Shown in pieces: positions 26,024 to 34,765 of a DNA stretch of 64,000 bases. This DNA comes from Caldifarciminota bacterium. Its GTDB lineage: Bacteria > Hydrothermota > UBA3072. The stretch is taken from positions 62,001 to 126,000 of the forward strand of contig JAFGHJ010000013.1 in NCBI GenBank assembly GCA_016930175.1, read 5' to 3'. The translations under genes were made by a program, and so were the position numbers. Under the pieces are notes generated by a model that had not been told where the DNA came from, did no database searches, and saw only the letters and a program-made list of their open reading frames with translations. How positions within the stretch are numbered: the stretch's first letter is position 1; every line of letters begins with the position of its first letter.

Positions 26024-26458
26024 ATGAAAAAAGAAAAAGAGATATTTAAAAAGTATTTGGTTGGTAAGGGCTTAAAGCTTACTTCGGAAAGAGAGCTAAT
26101 TTTGGAGGAGGTTTTCTCCAGGCATGATCATTTTGATGCGGAGGCTCTTTTTCAGGCTTTTCGTGCGAGGAGTGAGAATGTTTCTCGGGCTACGATTTAC
26201 AGGACTTTACCTTTGCTGGTAGAGAGCGGGCTCGTTCAGGAAGCGCTGAGATGTGGAGAAAGGGTTTGTTATGAGCATATTTACGGGCATAAATCTCATG
26301 GGCATATGATATGTATTGGATGTGGTAAGATAATAGAGTTTGAAAATAAAGCATTGGAAAAGATAAGGAAAAAGGTGTGCGAAGAATATGGTTTCAAGCC
26401 GGTGGAGTTTAGATTTGGAATAAAAGGTTATTGTAAAGATTGTCAAAAGAAATTGTAG
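26024..26458 (+). CDS. Fur-family metal-responsive regulator
   Basis: 144 aa, typical length. The N-terminal winged helix (LTSERELILEEVFSRHDHFDAEALFQAF, then ATIYRTLPLLVESGLV) is followed by the dimerisation domain with the regulatory-metal ligands (HIYGHKSHGHMICIGCGKIIEFEN) and the second CxxC pair (CKDCQKKL) that forms the structural zinc site. Iron (Fur), peroxide (PerR) and zinc (Zur) types cannot be separated by eye. A Fur-like palindrome overlaps its own promoter. No Shine-Dalgarno precedes the ATG. Confidence 0.93.
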   Translation: MKKEKEIFKKYLVGKGLKLTSERELILEEVFSRHDHFDAEALFQAFRARSENVSRATIYRTLPLLVESGLVQEALRCGERVCYEHIYGHKSHGHMICIGCGKIIEFENKALEKIRKKVCEEYGFKPVEFRFGIKGYCKDCQKKL

Positions 26459-26486
26459 TTTTTTAGGGTAAAATAAGGGGCTAATT

Positions 26487-27071
26487 TTGGATTTGAAAAA
26501 AGATTTTAACGAAAAAATATTTGCTGAATTATATATTAAAAAGCATAAGAAAATTTTGCGGAAATTGGGTCATTATTATGCCAAAAAATTGAAGAACGTT
26601 GGTTTTAGTGAGGGGAGAATAATAGATGTTGGTTGTGGTTTTGGCGAGATGTGTATGGTTTTAGCTGAAGAAATTCCGGGGTGTGAGGTGGTTGGTGTCG
26701 ATTTATCTAAGCCTTTATTGGATTATGCAAGGAATAGTATACATGAAGGAACGATTAAAAAAAAGGTAAAATTTGAAATGGGGAATGTAGAAAAAATGAG
26801 TTTTGAGGATGATTCCTTTGATGCGGTATTTAACGTTAATATGGTTCATTGTGTTAGTAATCCGATTTCTATGTTGAATGAAATCGAACGGATTTTAAAA
26901 CCCGATGGGCACCTCTTTATAAAGGATTTAAGATATTCTTACTTAAAAGTATTTGAAAAAGAAATAAATAATGCTTTTAACATAGAACAGGCAAAAAAAA
27001 TGATAGGTGACTCAGAGCTCAGGGAAGGCGCTTTTTCCTGCAGTCTCCTATGGTGGAATTTTGAAGTATGA
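26487..27071 (+). CDS. Class I SAM-dependent methyltransferase
   Basis: 194 aa from TTG 26487 with AAGGGG ahead. Motif I is IIDVGCGFGEMCMVLAEE, motif II VVGVDLSKPLLDYAR, and NVNMVHCVSNPISMLNEIERILKPDGHLFIKDLR is the post-motif stretch of Methyltransf_11/25 enzymes. Length suggests a small-molecule or lipid methyltransferase; substrate unknown. It begins 28 nt after the Fur-family gene and may share its promoter. The C-terminus is short compared with homologues of about 220-260 aa. Confidence 0.85.
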   Translation: MDLKKDFNEKIFAELYIKKHKKILRKLGHYYAKKLKNVGFSEGRIIDVGCGFGEMCMVLAEEIPGCEVVGVDLSKPLLDYARNSIHEGTIKKKVKFEMGNVEKMSFEDDSFDAVFNVNMVHCVSNPISMLNEIERILKPDGHLFIKDLRYSYLKVFEKEINNAFNIEQAKKMIGDSELREGAFSCSLLWWNFEV

Positions 27072-27133
27072 TGAGAAATGTTAAGATAAAGTTAAAAATA
27101 GATGATTTTACTGTTAATTTCTTGGTTTGCCCC

Positions 27134-27161
27134 TTGACAAATAAAAAAACCTATGTATATT
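27134..27161 (+). promoter_or_regulatory. Promoter of the TetR/RND efflux operon
   Basis: TTGACA (27134-27139), 16-bp spacer, TATATT (27156-27161). The ATG at 27172 is 10 nt after the -10, so the message is essentially leaderless. Confidence 0.75.
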
Positions 27162-27171
27162 AACCGACGTT

Positions 27172-27753
27172 ATGACTGACCAGTCAGTAAGAAGGAAGCA
27201 GATAATGGAAATAGCAAAAGCTCTTTTCGCGGAGAAAGGGTATCATCCTGTTACTGTTGAAGAGGTTGCTGATGCATGTGGTGTCGCAAAGGGAACGTTG
27301 TACCTGTATTTTGATTCCAAAGCAGATCTTTTTATTGAGATATTCGTGGAAGCGCATAAAGAGATTATCGAACAAGTAAGGAAAATAATTGGTTCAGGGA
27401 AAAGTTTTGAAAAGGTTTTTTCGGAAGTTTTTGATTATTTTGAGCAATTTATAAGAGGAGACGGATTTTTTTCCCGGTTTGGTAAGGTTCAAAAAGGGAT
27501 GAGGGGAGCCAATATTCCGATCGAGTGTATGCAGAAAATTAACGAGTCGATCGCTGAAATAATCGGAAACTTGGAAGAAGAGGCGGTGAGTGTTTTAAAG
27601 GATTATTTGCCGCATAGTAAATTAAATTTTAGTGATGTTTATGAAGTAATTGTTTCTTTGATAATAGCTGTTGAAGAATCTGAGTCTGAAACAATAAAAA
27701 ATACCGCTCTTTCTGTTCTTTTAGATGGAGTGAGGAAGGAGGCTAGATGTTAA
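27172..27753 (+). CDS. TetR/AcrR-family repressor of the efflux operon
   Basis: 193 aa. The N-terminal helix-turn-helix is typical (RRKQIMEIAKALFAEKGYHPVTVEEVADACGVAKGTLYLYFDSKADLFIEIF), and the rest is a helical ligand-binding domain. Heads a six- or seven-gene efflux operon and overlaps the tolC-like gene by 7 nt. Autoregulation through the palindrome at its own start codon is expected; the inducer is unknown. Confidence 0.93.
   Translation: MTDQSVRRKQIMEIAKALFAEKGYHPVTVEEVADACGVAKGTLYLYFDSKADLFIEIFVEAHKEIIEQVRKIIGSGKSFEKVFSEVFDYFEQFIRGDGFFSRFGKVQKGMRGANIPIECMQKINESIAEIIGNLEEEAVSVLKDYLPHSKLNFSDVYEVIVSLIIAVEESESETIKNTALSVLLDGVRKEARC
27173..27186 (+). promoter_or_regulatory. TetR-type operator overlapping the start codon
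   Basis: TGACTGACCAGTCA, a 14-bp inverted repeat with one mismatched central pair, begins at the second base of the ATG and encodes the first residues of the repressor (MTDQS). It closely resembles the TGACTGAC/GTCAGTCA operators of AcrR-like repressors, and binding there would block transcription from the promoter just upstream. Confidence 0.65.
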
Positions 27754-29042
27754 AATTTAAGGTTATTCTTATTCTGATTTTGATTTTTTCTTTTTCTTTG
27801 TATTCTTTGACTTTTGAGGAGGCAAGGAAAATAGCTCTGGATAAGAATAGGAGTATGAAGATATCTGAGTTTGAAGTGAAAAAAGCTGAAATTGCGATGA
27901 GAGAATCATGGGCGTCTTTTTATCCTACGGTGAGCCTGCAGTCCAGTTACACAAGACTTTTGAGCGTACCTCAGTTCGAGATGCCTATGGGCGATGGAAG
28001 TACGCAGTATATTTCTCTCGGTTTTCCTGATAATTTTAGAAATTCTCTTGAGGTAACATTCCCTGTTTTTACATTCGGGAAAAGATTTGCGGTCAAGGAA
28101 ATTGTAGGGAAAAGTAAGGACATGCAGATTTTGCAGCACGAGACCGACAAAATGAATTTGATAAAGGATCTAATAACATATTACTATGGAGTCGTAGTTG
28201 CCGGAGAAGGATTCAAGATAGCTGAAGGCGCTGTGGAAAGAGCGGAGGACCATTTGAGGACAGCCCGTATTCAGTATAATCAAGGGAGGATAACTAAGCT
28301 TGATTTGCTTCAAGCTGAAACAGATTTTAACAGCAGAAAGACAGAATTGTTGAACGCGTATAATGGACTCGAGCTGGCTAGATCCGCATTGAATATGATG
28401 CTTGGTTTTTCGCTGGATACACTTATTGAAGTAGAAGGGCAAGTTAATCTTGAAATAGATACTTTTGCTTTAGATTCGCTTAAAGATTTAGCTCTTACGG
28501 GGAGACCGGAAATTCAGAGCATCAAAAAATTGAGCGAACTCAACAGTATTAGTAAATCCTTGCAATATCTTTCTTTTCTTCCCGATATAGCTTTTGTAGG
28601 TAGTTTTTCTTATGATAAACCGGTCGGTTTTTTGAACGAATGGGATAATGACATGACTGCTACAATCGCTGTTTCGTGGCCGATTTTTCAGGGTTTTTCA
28701 AGAACAAATGCGATACAGAAATACAGACTTACATTTGAACAGGCGGTTATAAGAGAAAATATAGTAAAAGAAGGTATAAAAATGGAGATAAAGAATCTTC
28801 TGCTTTCATATCGCTTGAACAAACAGAAGTTGATTCTTTCCGAGGAACAGTTAAAAAGAGCTAAAGAGGCATATGAAATGGCAGATAAACAGTACAAAGC
28901 CGGTTATATATCTGCTCTTGATTATAAAGATATCGAATTGGGTTACAGGAGCGCAGAATTTGGGCATCTTAATGCTCAGTACAATCTAATTGTTTCAGCA
29001 AAACAAATTAAAGTTGCCACAATGATGGATAAGGAGGAATAA
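27747..29042 (+). CDS. TolC-family outer-membrane efflux channel
   Basis: 431 aa with AAGGAGG 4 nt before the ATG. Signal peptide 1-20 (hydrophobic run ending FSFSLYS). Two OEP repeats are visible: TFEEARKIALDKNRSMKISEFEVKKAEIAMRESWASFYPTVSLQSSY and the second AIQKYRLTFEQAVIRENIVKEGIKMEIKNLLLSY, with the coiled-coil stretch ARIQYNQGRITKLDLLQAETDFNSRKTELLNAYN. Forms the outer-membrane trimer of a tripartite pump with the next two genes. Confidence 0.95.
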   Translation: MLKFKVILILILIFSFSLYSLTFEEARKIALDKNRSMKISEFEVKKAEIAMRESWASFYPTVSLQSSYTRLLSVPQFEMPMGDGSTQYISLGFPDNFRNSLEVTFPVFTFGKRFAVKEIVGKSKDMQILQHETDKMNLIKDLITYYYGVVVAGEGFKIAEGAVERAEDHLRTARIQYNQGRITKLDLLQAETDFNSRKTELLNAYNGLELARSALNMMLGFSLDTLIEVEGQVNLEIDTFALDSLKDLALTGRPEIQSIKKLSELNSISKSLQYLSFLPDIAFVGSFSYDKPVGFLNEWDNDMTATIAVSWPIFQGFSRTNAIQKYRLTFEQAVIRENIVKEGIKMEIKNLLLSYRLNKQKLILSEEQLKRAKEAYEMADKQYKAGYISALDYKDIELGYRSAEFGHLNAQYNLIVSAKQIKVATMMDKEE

Positions 29043-29935
29043 TGAAAAAGTGGATTATTATTGTTGTTGTTGTTTTAGTTCTGATTATCCCTGGATTTAT
29101 CAGATTCTCGAAATCACAAGAGAAAGTTGTAAAAGAAGATGGCGGGGTTCCTGTCGTGGTTACCACCGCAAAAGTTAAGGATGCGGTCAAGACAATGAGT
29201 TTTTCATCTCAAGTGGAAGGTATAGAACAGGCTCAAGTTTATCCCGATATACCGGGTAGATTTTTGCGGTACACAGTCGATAATGGTCAGTGGGTGAAGA
29301 AAGACCAGATTATAGCTTATTTAGAACAGGATATACCTGGAGTTGTGAGAGAGCCGATTGCCGTTAAAAGTACTATACCGGGTATTATTTCTTTGCGGGC
29401 GGTTGACAAAGGACAGCTTATTCGTCAGCAGGATCCCATGTTTCCCGATCCACCTCTGGCGGAAGTCGCGAGAATAGACAAAATTAAAGTTGAATTTAAT
29501 GTTCCTGAGAAGTTTTTTATTAAGGAAGGATTACCTATGAAAGTAGAGATACCTTCTCTTTCGAAAACTTTTGAGGGTAAGATTGAGAAAGCTTCGGTTT
29601 TTTACAATTCAACTACCCGGACTCAGAACGTCGTGGGAGTTGTTCCAAATCTTAAAAAAGAAATTCTACCGGGTATGTTTGCGAAGGTATGGGTTGAAGT
29701 CGCACGTGAAAACAATGCTATTTCCCTTCCTATAGACGCGGTGATAGGTCTGGTAGATAAGTATGTTTTTAAAGCGAAAGGTGGCAGAGCATTTGTTGCG
29801 CCGGTTACTGTCGGTTTTACCAACGGTAACAGTTTGATTATAAAAGAAGGTGTTTCCCCCGGTGATACTGTTATCGTTGTAGGACAAAATATTGTTAAAG
29901 ACAGCGCAAAAATTGACATAAAGGAGATAAGATGA
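29042..29935 (+). CDS. RND periplasmic adaptor (membrane fusion protein)
   Basis: 297 aa. N-terminal signal anchor (IIIVVVVLVLIIPGFIRFS), then the lipoyl-like half motif (VYPDIPGRFLRYTVDNGQWVKKDQIIAYL ... STIPGIISLRAVDKGQLIRQQDPMF) and a beta-barrel domain (VEFNVPEKFFIKEGLPMKVEI) plus membrane-proximal domain. It lacks a long alpha-hairpin, so it is shorter than AcrA (about 370-400 aa). TAATG overlap with the preceding gene and ATGA overlap with the next. Confidence 0.93.
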   Translation: MKKWIIIVVVVLVLIIPGFIRFSKSQEKVVKEDGGVPVVVTTAKVKDAVKTMSFSSQVEGIEQAQVYPDIPGRFLRYTVDNGQWVKKDQIIAYLEQDIPGVVREPIAVKSTIPGIISLRAVDKGQLIRQQDPMFPDPPLAEVARIDKIKVEFNVPEKFFIKEGLPMKVEIPSLSKTFEGKIEKASVFYNSTTRTQNVVGVVPNLKKEILPGMFAKVWVEVARENNAISLPIDAVIGLVDKYVFKAKGGRAFVAPVTVGFTNGNSLIIKEGVSPGDTVIVVGQNIVKDSAKIDIKEIR

Positions 29936-32900
29936 TTCGGGGAGCAGTAAATCGACCTGTTTTAACTGCGGTAGGTTTCATTGTACTAGTTCTTTTAGGG
30001 GTTTTTGGTTGGTCTAATCTTCCTATTTCTTTTTATCCGGATATTACGCTTCCAACCTTGATTGTAATTACCGAGTACAGAGGAGCTTCGGCACTGGATG
30101 TTGAAGAAGAGATTTCAAAGGAATTGGAAGATGCCCTTGGAAATATTTCTAATCTTAAAGCAATTAAATCTGATTCAAGAGAAAATATATCTATAATTTA
30201 TCTCGAATTCGAGTTTGGTACGGATCTTACTGAAATTGCGAATGATATCAGAGATGCGCTTGGTTTTGCTTTTCTGCCTGACGACGCGGGAAACCCTATG
30301 CTGTTAAAGCTTTCCGGTTCTATGGCTCCTGTTATTGGTTTTACAGCATCTACTGAAAATCCAGGTATCGATATGAAAACTGTTCTGGAGGACAGAGTCT
30401 TAGAAGACCTTTCCAGAATTCCGGGAGTAGGTAATGCGGATTACTGGGGAGGAGGATATGAAAAGCAGGTAAATATAGATGTTTCTCAGGTAAAACTTGA
30501 ACAGCTTGGCGTTTCACTCATGCAGGTCGCTCAAATCTTAGAAGCCAATAATTTGAATTTTCCTCTCGGTCAGTTAGAACAGGGCGGAGTCGAGTATAAT
30601 TTACGACTTCCGGCGAAGTTCGAAAATCTCGACGAGATAGAAAAAATTGTTGTGGGAAATAATAAAGGGGAATTAGTACGGTTGAGTGATGTCGCTTCTG
30701 TTAGCTGGGGTGCGGGCGAGACAACCGGGTATTTTAGAAGGAACGGAGAAGAAGCGGCTATGTTTGGTATTTTTAAAAAAACCGACGCTAATACTGTAGA
30801 GGTAGCAAGATCAGTAAAAAAAAGAGTAGAAGAGCTTGATGAAATATATCCGGGATTGGATTTCGAGGTTATTTTTGACCTTTCGGAAATCGTAGAAGAT
30901 TCAATAAGTAATCTTGTGAACACAATAGCAATAGCAATTATCCTTGTTCTCATTGTTTCGTTTTTGCTTCTCGGTAACATAAGGGCGAGTATAATTATCG
31001 CTGTGGCTATTCCTGTTTCTTTGATTATATCCTTTATATATCTGTACTTATCGGACAGCAGTTTAAATATCATATCCCTTTCTGCTATCGCAATCGCTGT
31101 TGGGATGGTTGTGGATAACGCCGTTGTGGTTCTCGAGAATGTTTTCCGTCACAGGGAATCGGGAGAGACGCGTAAAGAAGCTGCCATATTCGGCGCTCAG
31201 GAGGTTTCCCAGGCGATACTCGCTTCGACTATAACTACAATCGTAATATTTTTACCCTTGATGCTTACTAGAGGTATTGTTTCTGTTATGTTCAAGGAGC
31301 TAGCTGTTACGATGCCTTTGATGCTTTCGGTATCTTTTATTACGGCGATAACACTTGCTCCTATGCTTTCTTCCAAGTTTCTGAAAATGAAAAAGGAAGA
31401 AGACTTCTCGGATAGATTTTTCGGTAAACTTGAGAACGGTTATTCGGGGATGTTAGATTGGGCTCTTAGAAGAAGAGGGCGGACTTTGGGAATATTTATT
31501 TTAGTTTTTATCATCGGGATGTTTCTCTTTACTTACGTTCCCATGGATTTCTTCCCTAATCCGGGAAGCGATCAATTGCAGGCAGAAATAGAACTGCCTA
31601 TAGGAACCAGAGTAGAGAAAACAAACGAGATGGCGAAGAAAATTGAGGAACTTATCTGGAAAGAAGTTCCCGAAACAAAAAGTATAACTGTTCAGGCAGG
31701 TGGAACAGGAGATTTCTTCGGAGGTTCGGAGGGCTCTCATTATATTTCTATATATGCTTCAATCGGAAAAACGGAAAAGTCTAAATTCGATATCGCGGAT
31801 GAACTTAATAGAAAAGTCAAGGAAATTCCGGGGATAAGCAGAGTTAAATTCAGTGTTATGGGGGGTATGTTTGGCGGCGGAGAAGAAGGCATTTTTGGAG
31901 GAGCTCCTATAGAAGTTGAAGTTATCGGGGATGATCTCGAAAGGGCAGATTCCCTGGCGCAGTTGTTGATGGATACTCTTGAAACAGTGAAAGGAATTTC
32001 TTCTATAGAAATTTCCAGAAAAAAAGGAGGCAGAGAATTGTGGCTGGATCCCCGAGTTTCGGAAATGTATTCCTACGGATTTTCAGCCTATACTGTCGGA
32101 TATCAGTTGAGGACCGCTTTCTACGGTACTGAAGTCGGAAAATTCAGTGTAGAAGGAATAGAATATCCCATTATAGTTCGATTGGATGATGAGAGTAGAA
32201 ATTCCTTCGAGACCATAGATAATTTACAGCTTGTTGGTCAGATGGGTATGCCGGTTCATATTTCTAACTTTCTTGAGCCAGTGGAAAAAAGAGCGTCCCT
32301 CGCGATTGAAAGAAAAAACAAACAGCGTATGCTAAAATTGAATATTTACGTTTCCGCGGCTCTCGGAGAAGTTCAAAAAGAGGTTGAAAAAATCGTTGAT
32401 TCATTTGTTAAACCAAAGGGATTGACCATCAATTACGCCGGTCAGGTAGAACAGCAGGGAGAGACTTTCGGAAGTTTAATCTTCGCGATAATGCTTGGAA
32501 TAATACTGGTTTATCTCGTTATGGCTGCTCAGTTTGAATCTTTCTTCGATCCTTTCATAATTATGTTCTCCGTACCTTTTGCCTTTGTAGGGGTTTCTCT
32601 CGCTTACTGGGTTAGTTTTCAATCCATGAGTTTAATGGGTATGGTTGGAATCGCGATGCTTGTGGGTATTGTCGTTAATAATGCCATCGTTATGATAGAC
32701 TATTTCAATATCTTGAGAAAAAGAGGTATGAATTTGGACGAAGCCGTAAAAACGGGTGCTAAAAGAAGACTCAGACCAATACTTATGACCACGGGTACTA
32801 CAGTTTTTGGACTTTTGCCTCTTGCAATTTCATCCGGCAGCGGAGCGGCTTTATGGAAATCTCTCGGTATTTCGGTTGTTGGAGGTATGATTGTTTCGTC

Positions 32901-32976
32901 TTTCATAACATTACTTTTAATACCGACGTTATATATGATTTTTGAATCAAAGTTAAAAAGGAGATTGTCAGAATGA
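29932..32976 (+). CDS. RND-family efflux transporter (AcrB/CusA-like)
   Basis: 1014 aa, 12 transmembrane helices in the usual two halves. Visible landmarks are the first helix (PVLTAVGFIVLVLLGVFGW), ISFYPDITLPTLIV, the TM4 segment AIAIAVGMVVDNAVVVLENVFRHRE with the proton-relay Asp (VDNA), the second-half equivalent MLVGIVVNNAIVMIDYF, and LAPMLSSKFLK. Large periplasmic porter loops lie between TM1-2 and TM7-8. The HAE-type loop sequence suggests organic substrates (drugs, lipids or signals) rather than copper/silver, since no metal-binding Met triad is apparent. Powered by the proton gradient. Confidence 0.95.
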   Translation: MIRGAVNRPVLTAVGFIVLVLLGVFGWSNLPISFYPDITLPTLIVITEYRGASALDVEEEISKELEDALGNISNLKAIKSDSRENISIIYLEFEFGTDLTEIANDIRDALGFAFLPDDAGNPMLLKLSGSMAPVIGFTASTENPGIDMKTVLEDRVLEDLSRIPGVGNADYWGGGYEKQVNIDVSQVKLEQLGVSLMQVAQILEANNLNFPLGQLEQGGVEYNLRLPAKFENLDEIEKIVVGNNKGELVRLSDVASVSWGAGETTGYFRRNGEEAAMFGIFKKTDANTVEVARSVKKRVEELDEIYPGLDFEVIFDLSEIVEDSISNLVNTIAIAIILVLIVSFLLLGNIRASIIIAVAIPVSLIISFIYLYLSDSSLNIISLSAIAIAVGMVVDNAVVVLENVFRHRESGETRKEAAIFGAQEVSQAILASTITTIVIFLPLMLTRGIVSVMFKELAVTMPLMLSVSFITAITLAPMLSSKFLKMKKEEDFSDRFFGKLENGYSGMLDWALRRRGRTLGIFILVFIIGMFLFTYVPMDFFPNPGSDQLQAEIELPIGTRVEKTNEMAKKIEELIWKEVPETKSITVQAGGTGDFFGGSEGSHYISIYASIGKTEKSKFDIADELNRKVKEIPGISRVKFSVMGGMFGGGEEGIFGGAPIEVEVIGDDLERADSLAQLLMDTLETVKGISSIEISRKKGGRELWLDPRVSEMYSYGFSAYTVGYQLRTAFYGTEVGKFSVEGIEYPIIVRLDDESRNSFETIDNLQLVGQMGMPVHISNFLEPVEKRASLAIERKNKQRMLKLNIYVSAALGEVQKEVEKIVDSFVKPKGLTINYAGQVEQQGETFGSLIFAIMLGIILVYLVMAAQFESFFDPFIIMFSVPFAFVGVSLAYWVSFQSMSLMGMVGIAMLVGIVVNNAIVMIDYFNILRKRGMNLDEAVKTGAKRRLRPILMTTGTTVFGLLPLAISSGSGAALWKSLGISVVGGMIVSSFITLLLIPTLYMIFESKLKRRLSE

Positions 32977-33275
32977 AACAGATAGAAGTCGTCATATTCA
33001 TGGGTTTACAGGATCAATTTCAGGAAATATTGGAGGAACAGAAAGTCGATGAATATTTTATGGTACCAAAAGTCATAGGTAAACTTAGAGGAACAGATCC
33101 TAAACTCGATACTCATATCTGGCCTGGATATTTTGTGAATTATAAATTCTGCCTTGATGATAAGAAGTACGAAAGTTTCCGAAAGAAAATCGAGAAAAAT
33201 AAGGATACCTGGATTCACGAAGGTTTCTTACTAACGGTTAAGGAAATCGAAGAAAGGTGCGGAGGTTGCTCATGA
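32973..33275 (+). CDS. PG0541-type transporter-associated protein (P-II-like)
   Basis: 100 aa, cytoplasmic. Sequence and position match the PG0541 family, small ferredoxin-fold proteins encoded next to RND pumps in Bacteroidetes-like bacteria (PKVIGKLRGTDPKLDTHIWPGYFVNYKFCL, and ending EIEERCGGCS). The C-terminal Cys pair could bind metal or form a disulfide. Start overlaps the transporter stop (ATGA). The family is structurally like P-II, suggesting a sensor of pump or metabolite status; this is inference. Confidence 0.75.
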   Translation: MKQIEVVIFMGLQDQFQEILEEQKVDEYFMVPKVIGKLRGTDPKLDTHIWPGYFVNYKFCLDDKKYESFRKKIEKNKDTWIHEGFLLTVKEIEERCGGCS

Positions 33276-33859
33276 TATTTTATATTTTGCTCTCGTTTAC
33301 AGTGGGACTTGAAGGAGGAATGTTCGAGCTTAAGGGGAACGATGTTGTTTCTCCTGAATTTGGTACTACTTATGGTATTTTCGGAGATTTTTATGTGATT
33401 CCTAATCTGAATTATTGTTTGTCTTTTGAGAAGGGCAGCGCTCCTGCTTCGACTCGAACCATGGCTTTTACTTATGATTCTCTGGGACAGCAACATTTTT
33501 TTTCGGCAGTGCGCGGGGAAGATTTTGAGCATTTTAGCGGAAATATGTCCGTGAGTTGGTTCCCGGTTAGAACAGTTCTTTCTCCTTATTTATCAGGGCG
33601 ATTGGGTTTTAAAAGCTGGAAATTTGTAAGCGGCGGTGATGTGGTTATGAGTCTTAACGGGAATGAGTTCAAGGGGTTAAGTCTGTCTCTGGGGGGAGGT
33701 GCGGGCCTGCGAGGTGAAATAGCTGGTTTTGTTCTTTCGGCGGAAGCATTTTCGGATTTTATATTTTCCGAGAACAGTGACTGGTATGATGGTTTCGGTA
33801 GTGGCGACGATAATGAATGGATTTTGGAGTATGTATTTAGATTGGGGAGAAATTTTTAG
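33272..33859 (+). CDS. Exported envelope protein, probable small beta-barrel
   Basis: 195 aa from ATG 33272 in ATGA overlap with the upstream stop; the longer frame from 33257 lies inside that gene. Signal peptide MIFYILLSFTVGLEG, then alternating strands with glycine-rich turns (GLSLSLGGGAGLRGEIAG), ending with an aromatic (EYVFRLGRNF) typical of outer-membrane barrels. Function unknown; presence in the efflux operon suggests a role in the outer-membrane part of the pump or in coping with its substrate. Confidence 0.75.
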   Translation: MIFYILLSFTVGLEGGMFELKGNDVVSPEFGTTYGIFGDFYVIPNLNYCLSFEKGSAPASTRTMAFTYDSLGQQHFFSAVRGEDFEHFSGNMSVSWFPVRTVLSPYLSGRLGFKSWKFVSGGDVVMSLNGNEFKGLSLSLGGGAGLRGEIAGFVLSAEAFSDFIFSENSDWYDGFGSGDDNEWILEYVFRLGRNF

Positions 33860-34486
33860 ATGGTCTTTCTAATATTAGGGCTCTCCACCGGAATCATATC
33901 TGTAGACAAAGACTATACCGCGCATCCTTCCATCGACAGATTAAATGAAAGAATTGATTTCACTCAAGGATTTAAGGAAAAGGAGTGGGGCTGGAGTTGG
34001 AATTTACTTCTTGTTGAGAAAAACCTGGCGTTGGGTATAAAGGGACTGAAAGGAAATGAAATGAAAGATTTAGATTCACTGTTACTTGATCTTTCTTTTG
34101 ATTCCAAGTTGATTGAGTTAGGTTACGCGGCTGAAATTTCGCGAATTATCTTTTTCTTGAGTGGAGGGGGCGGATATTCTTCCGTGACTTTGAAGTCAGT
34201 TAAAGAGAACGAGACAATCGATTTTAACTCGTCTCTTTTAAATCCGGAAGGGAGTGTTAATTATAAAGGTTCCTCTTTTGTCCTCTCGGCAAGTGCGGGT
34301 TTAATTTTAGCTGTTTCAGACTACATAGGCGTTGGTGCTTCTGCCGGTTATGTACACGGTTTACGTACTCCCGAGTTGATTTTGGATGGGATGGAGGAGA
34401 TAGAGATACAGAATGCTCCTGAAATGCCTCTCCATCAGTGGTACGTGAAGTTTAGTGTTGGAATCGGTGATTTCGCGAATTTGTGA
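33860..34486 (+). CDS. Exported envelope protein, probable small beta-barrel
   Basis: 208 aa, starting 1 nt after the previous stop. The N-terminus (MVFLILGLSTGIIS) looks like a short signal sequence. Repeated amphipathic strands (GYSSVTLKSVKENETI, SSFVLSASAGLILAVSDYIGVGASAGYVHGL, WYVKFSVGIGDFANL) suit an 8-stranded outer-membrane barrel. It shares general style, not clear sequence, with its neighbour. End of the efflux operon. Not recognised. Confidence 0.7.
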   Translation: MVFLILGLSTGIISVDKDYTAHPSIDRLNERIDFTQGFKEKEWGWSWNLLLVEKNLALGIKGLKGNEMKDLDSLLLDLSFDSKLIELGYAAEISRIIFFLSGGGGYSSVTLKSVKENETIDFNSSLLNPEGSVNYKGSSFVLSASAGLILAVSDYIGVGASAGYVHGLRTPELILDGMEEIEIQNAPEMPLHQWYVKFSVGIGDFANL

Positions 34487-34489
34487 CCC

Positions 34490-34680
34490 ACACCCTACCC
34501 CTGAAAAAATAAACCACAGAGCACACAAAATAGTCATTAGTCATCAGTCTCTAGTCACGAGTCGAAACTAAAACCTAAGAGCCAAAAGCTCTTTTTATCA
34601 CATTTAGAGTATGTAGGTATTCTAGTTTTTTGCTGATTAACAAATTTACTAATTACTCAATTGACTGATCCGAAGAATCT
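34490..34680. repeat. Dispersed repeats downstream of the efflux operon
   Basis: AAACCACAGAGCACACAAAATAG (34511 onward) followed by GTCATTAGTCATCAGTCTCTAGTCACGAGTC (34534) and GAGCCAAAAGCTC. The A/C-rich unit comes straight after the last stop of a plus-strand gene. Confidence 0.75.
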
Positions 34681-34696
34681 CTAAGTTTTCTTCACC

Positions 34697-34725
34697 TTGA
34701 CAGAGAGAGAGTCTCTATTTATAAT
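34697..34725 (+). promoter_or_regulatory. Promoter of the lsrF-like operon
   Basis: Perfect TTGACA (34697-34702), 17-bp spacer, perfect TATAAT (34720-34725). The strongest promoter in the window by match, followed by AGAGGAGGG at 34751-34759. Confidence 0.8.
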
Positions 34726-34765
34726 GCCAGATATAGGAAAAAGGCTAATAAGAGGAGGGTAATAT

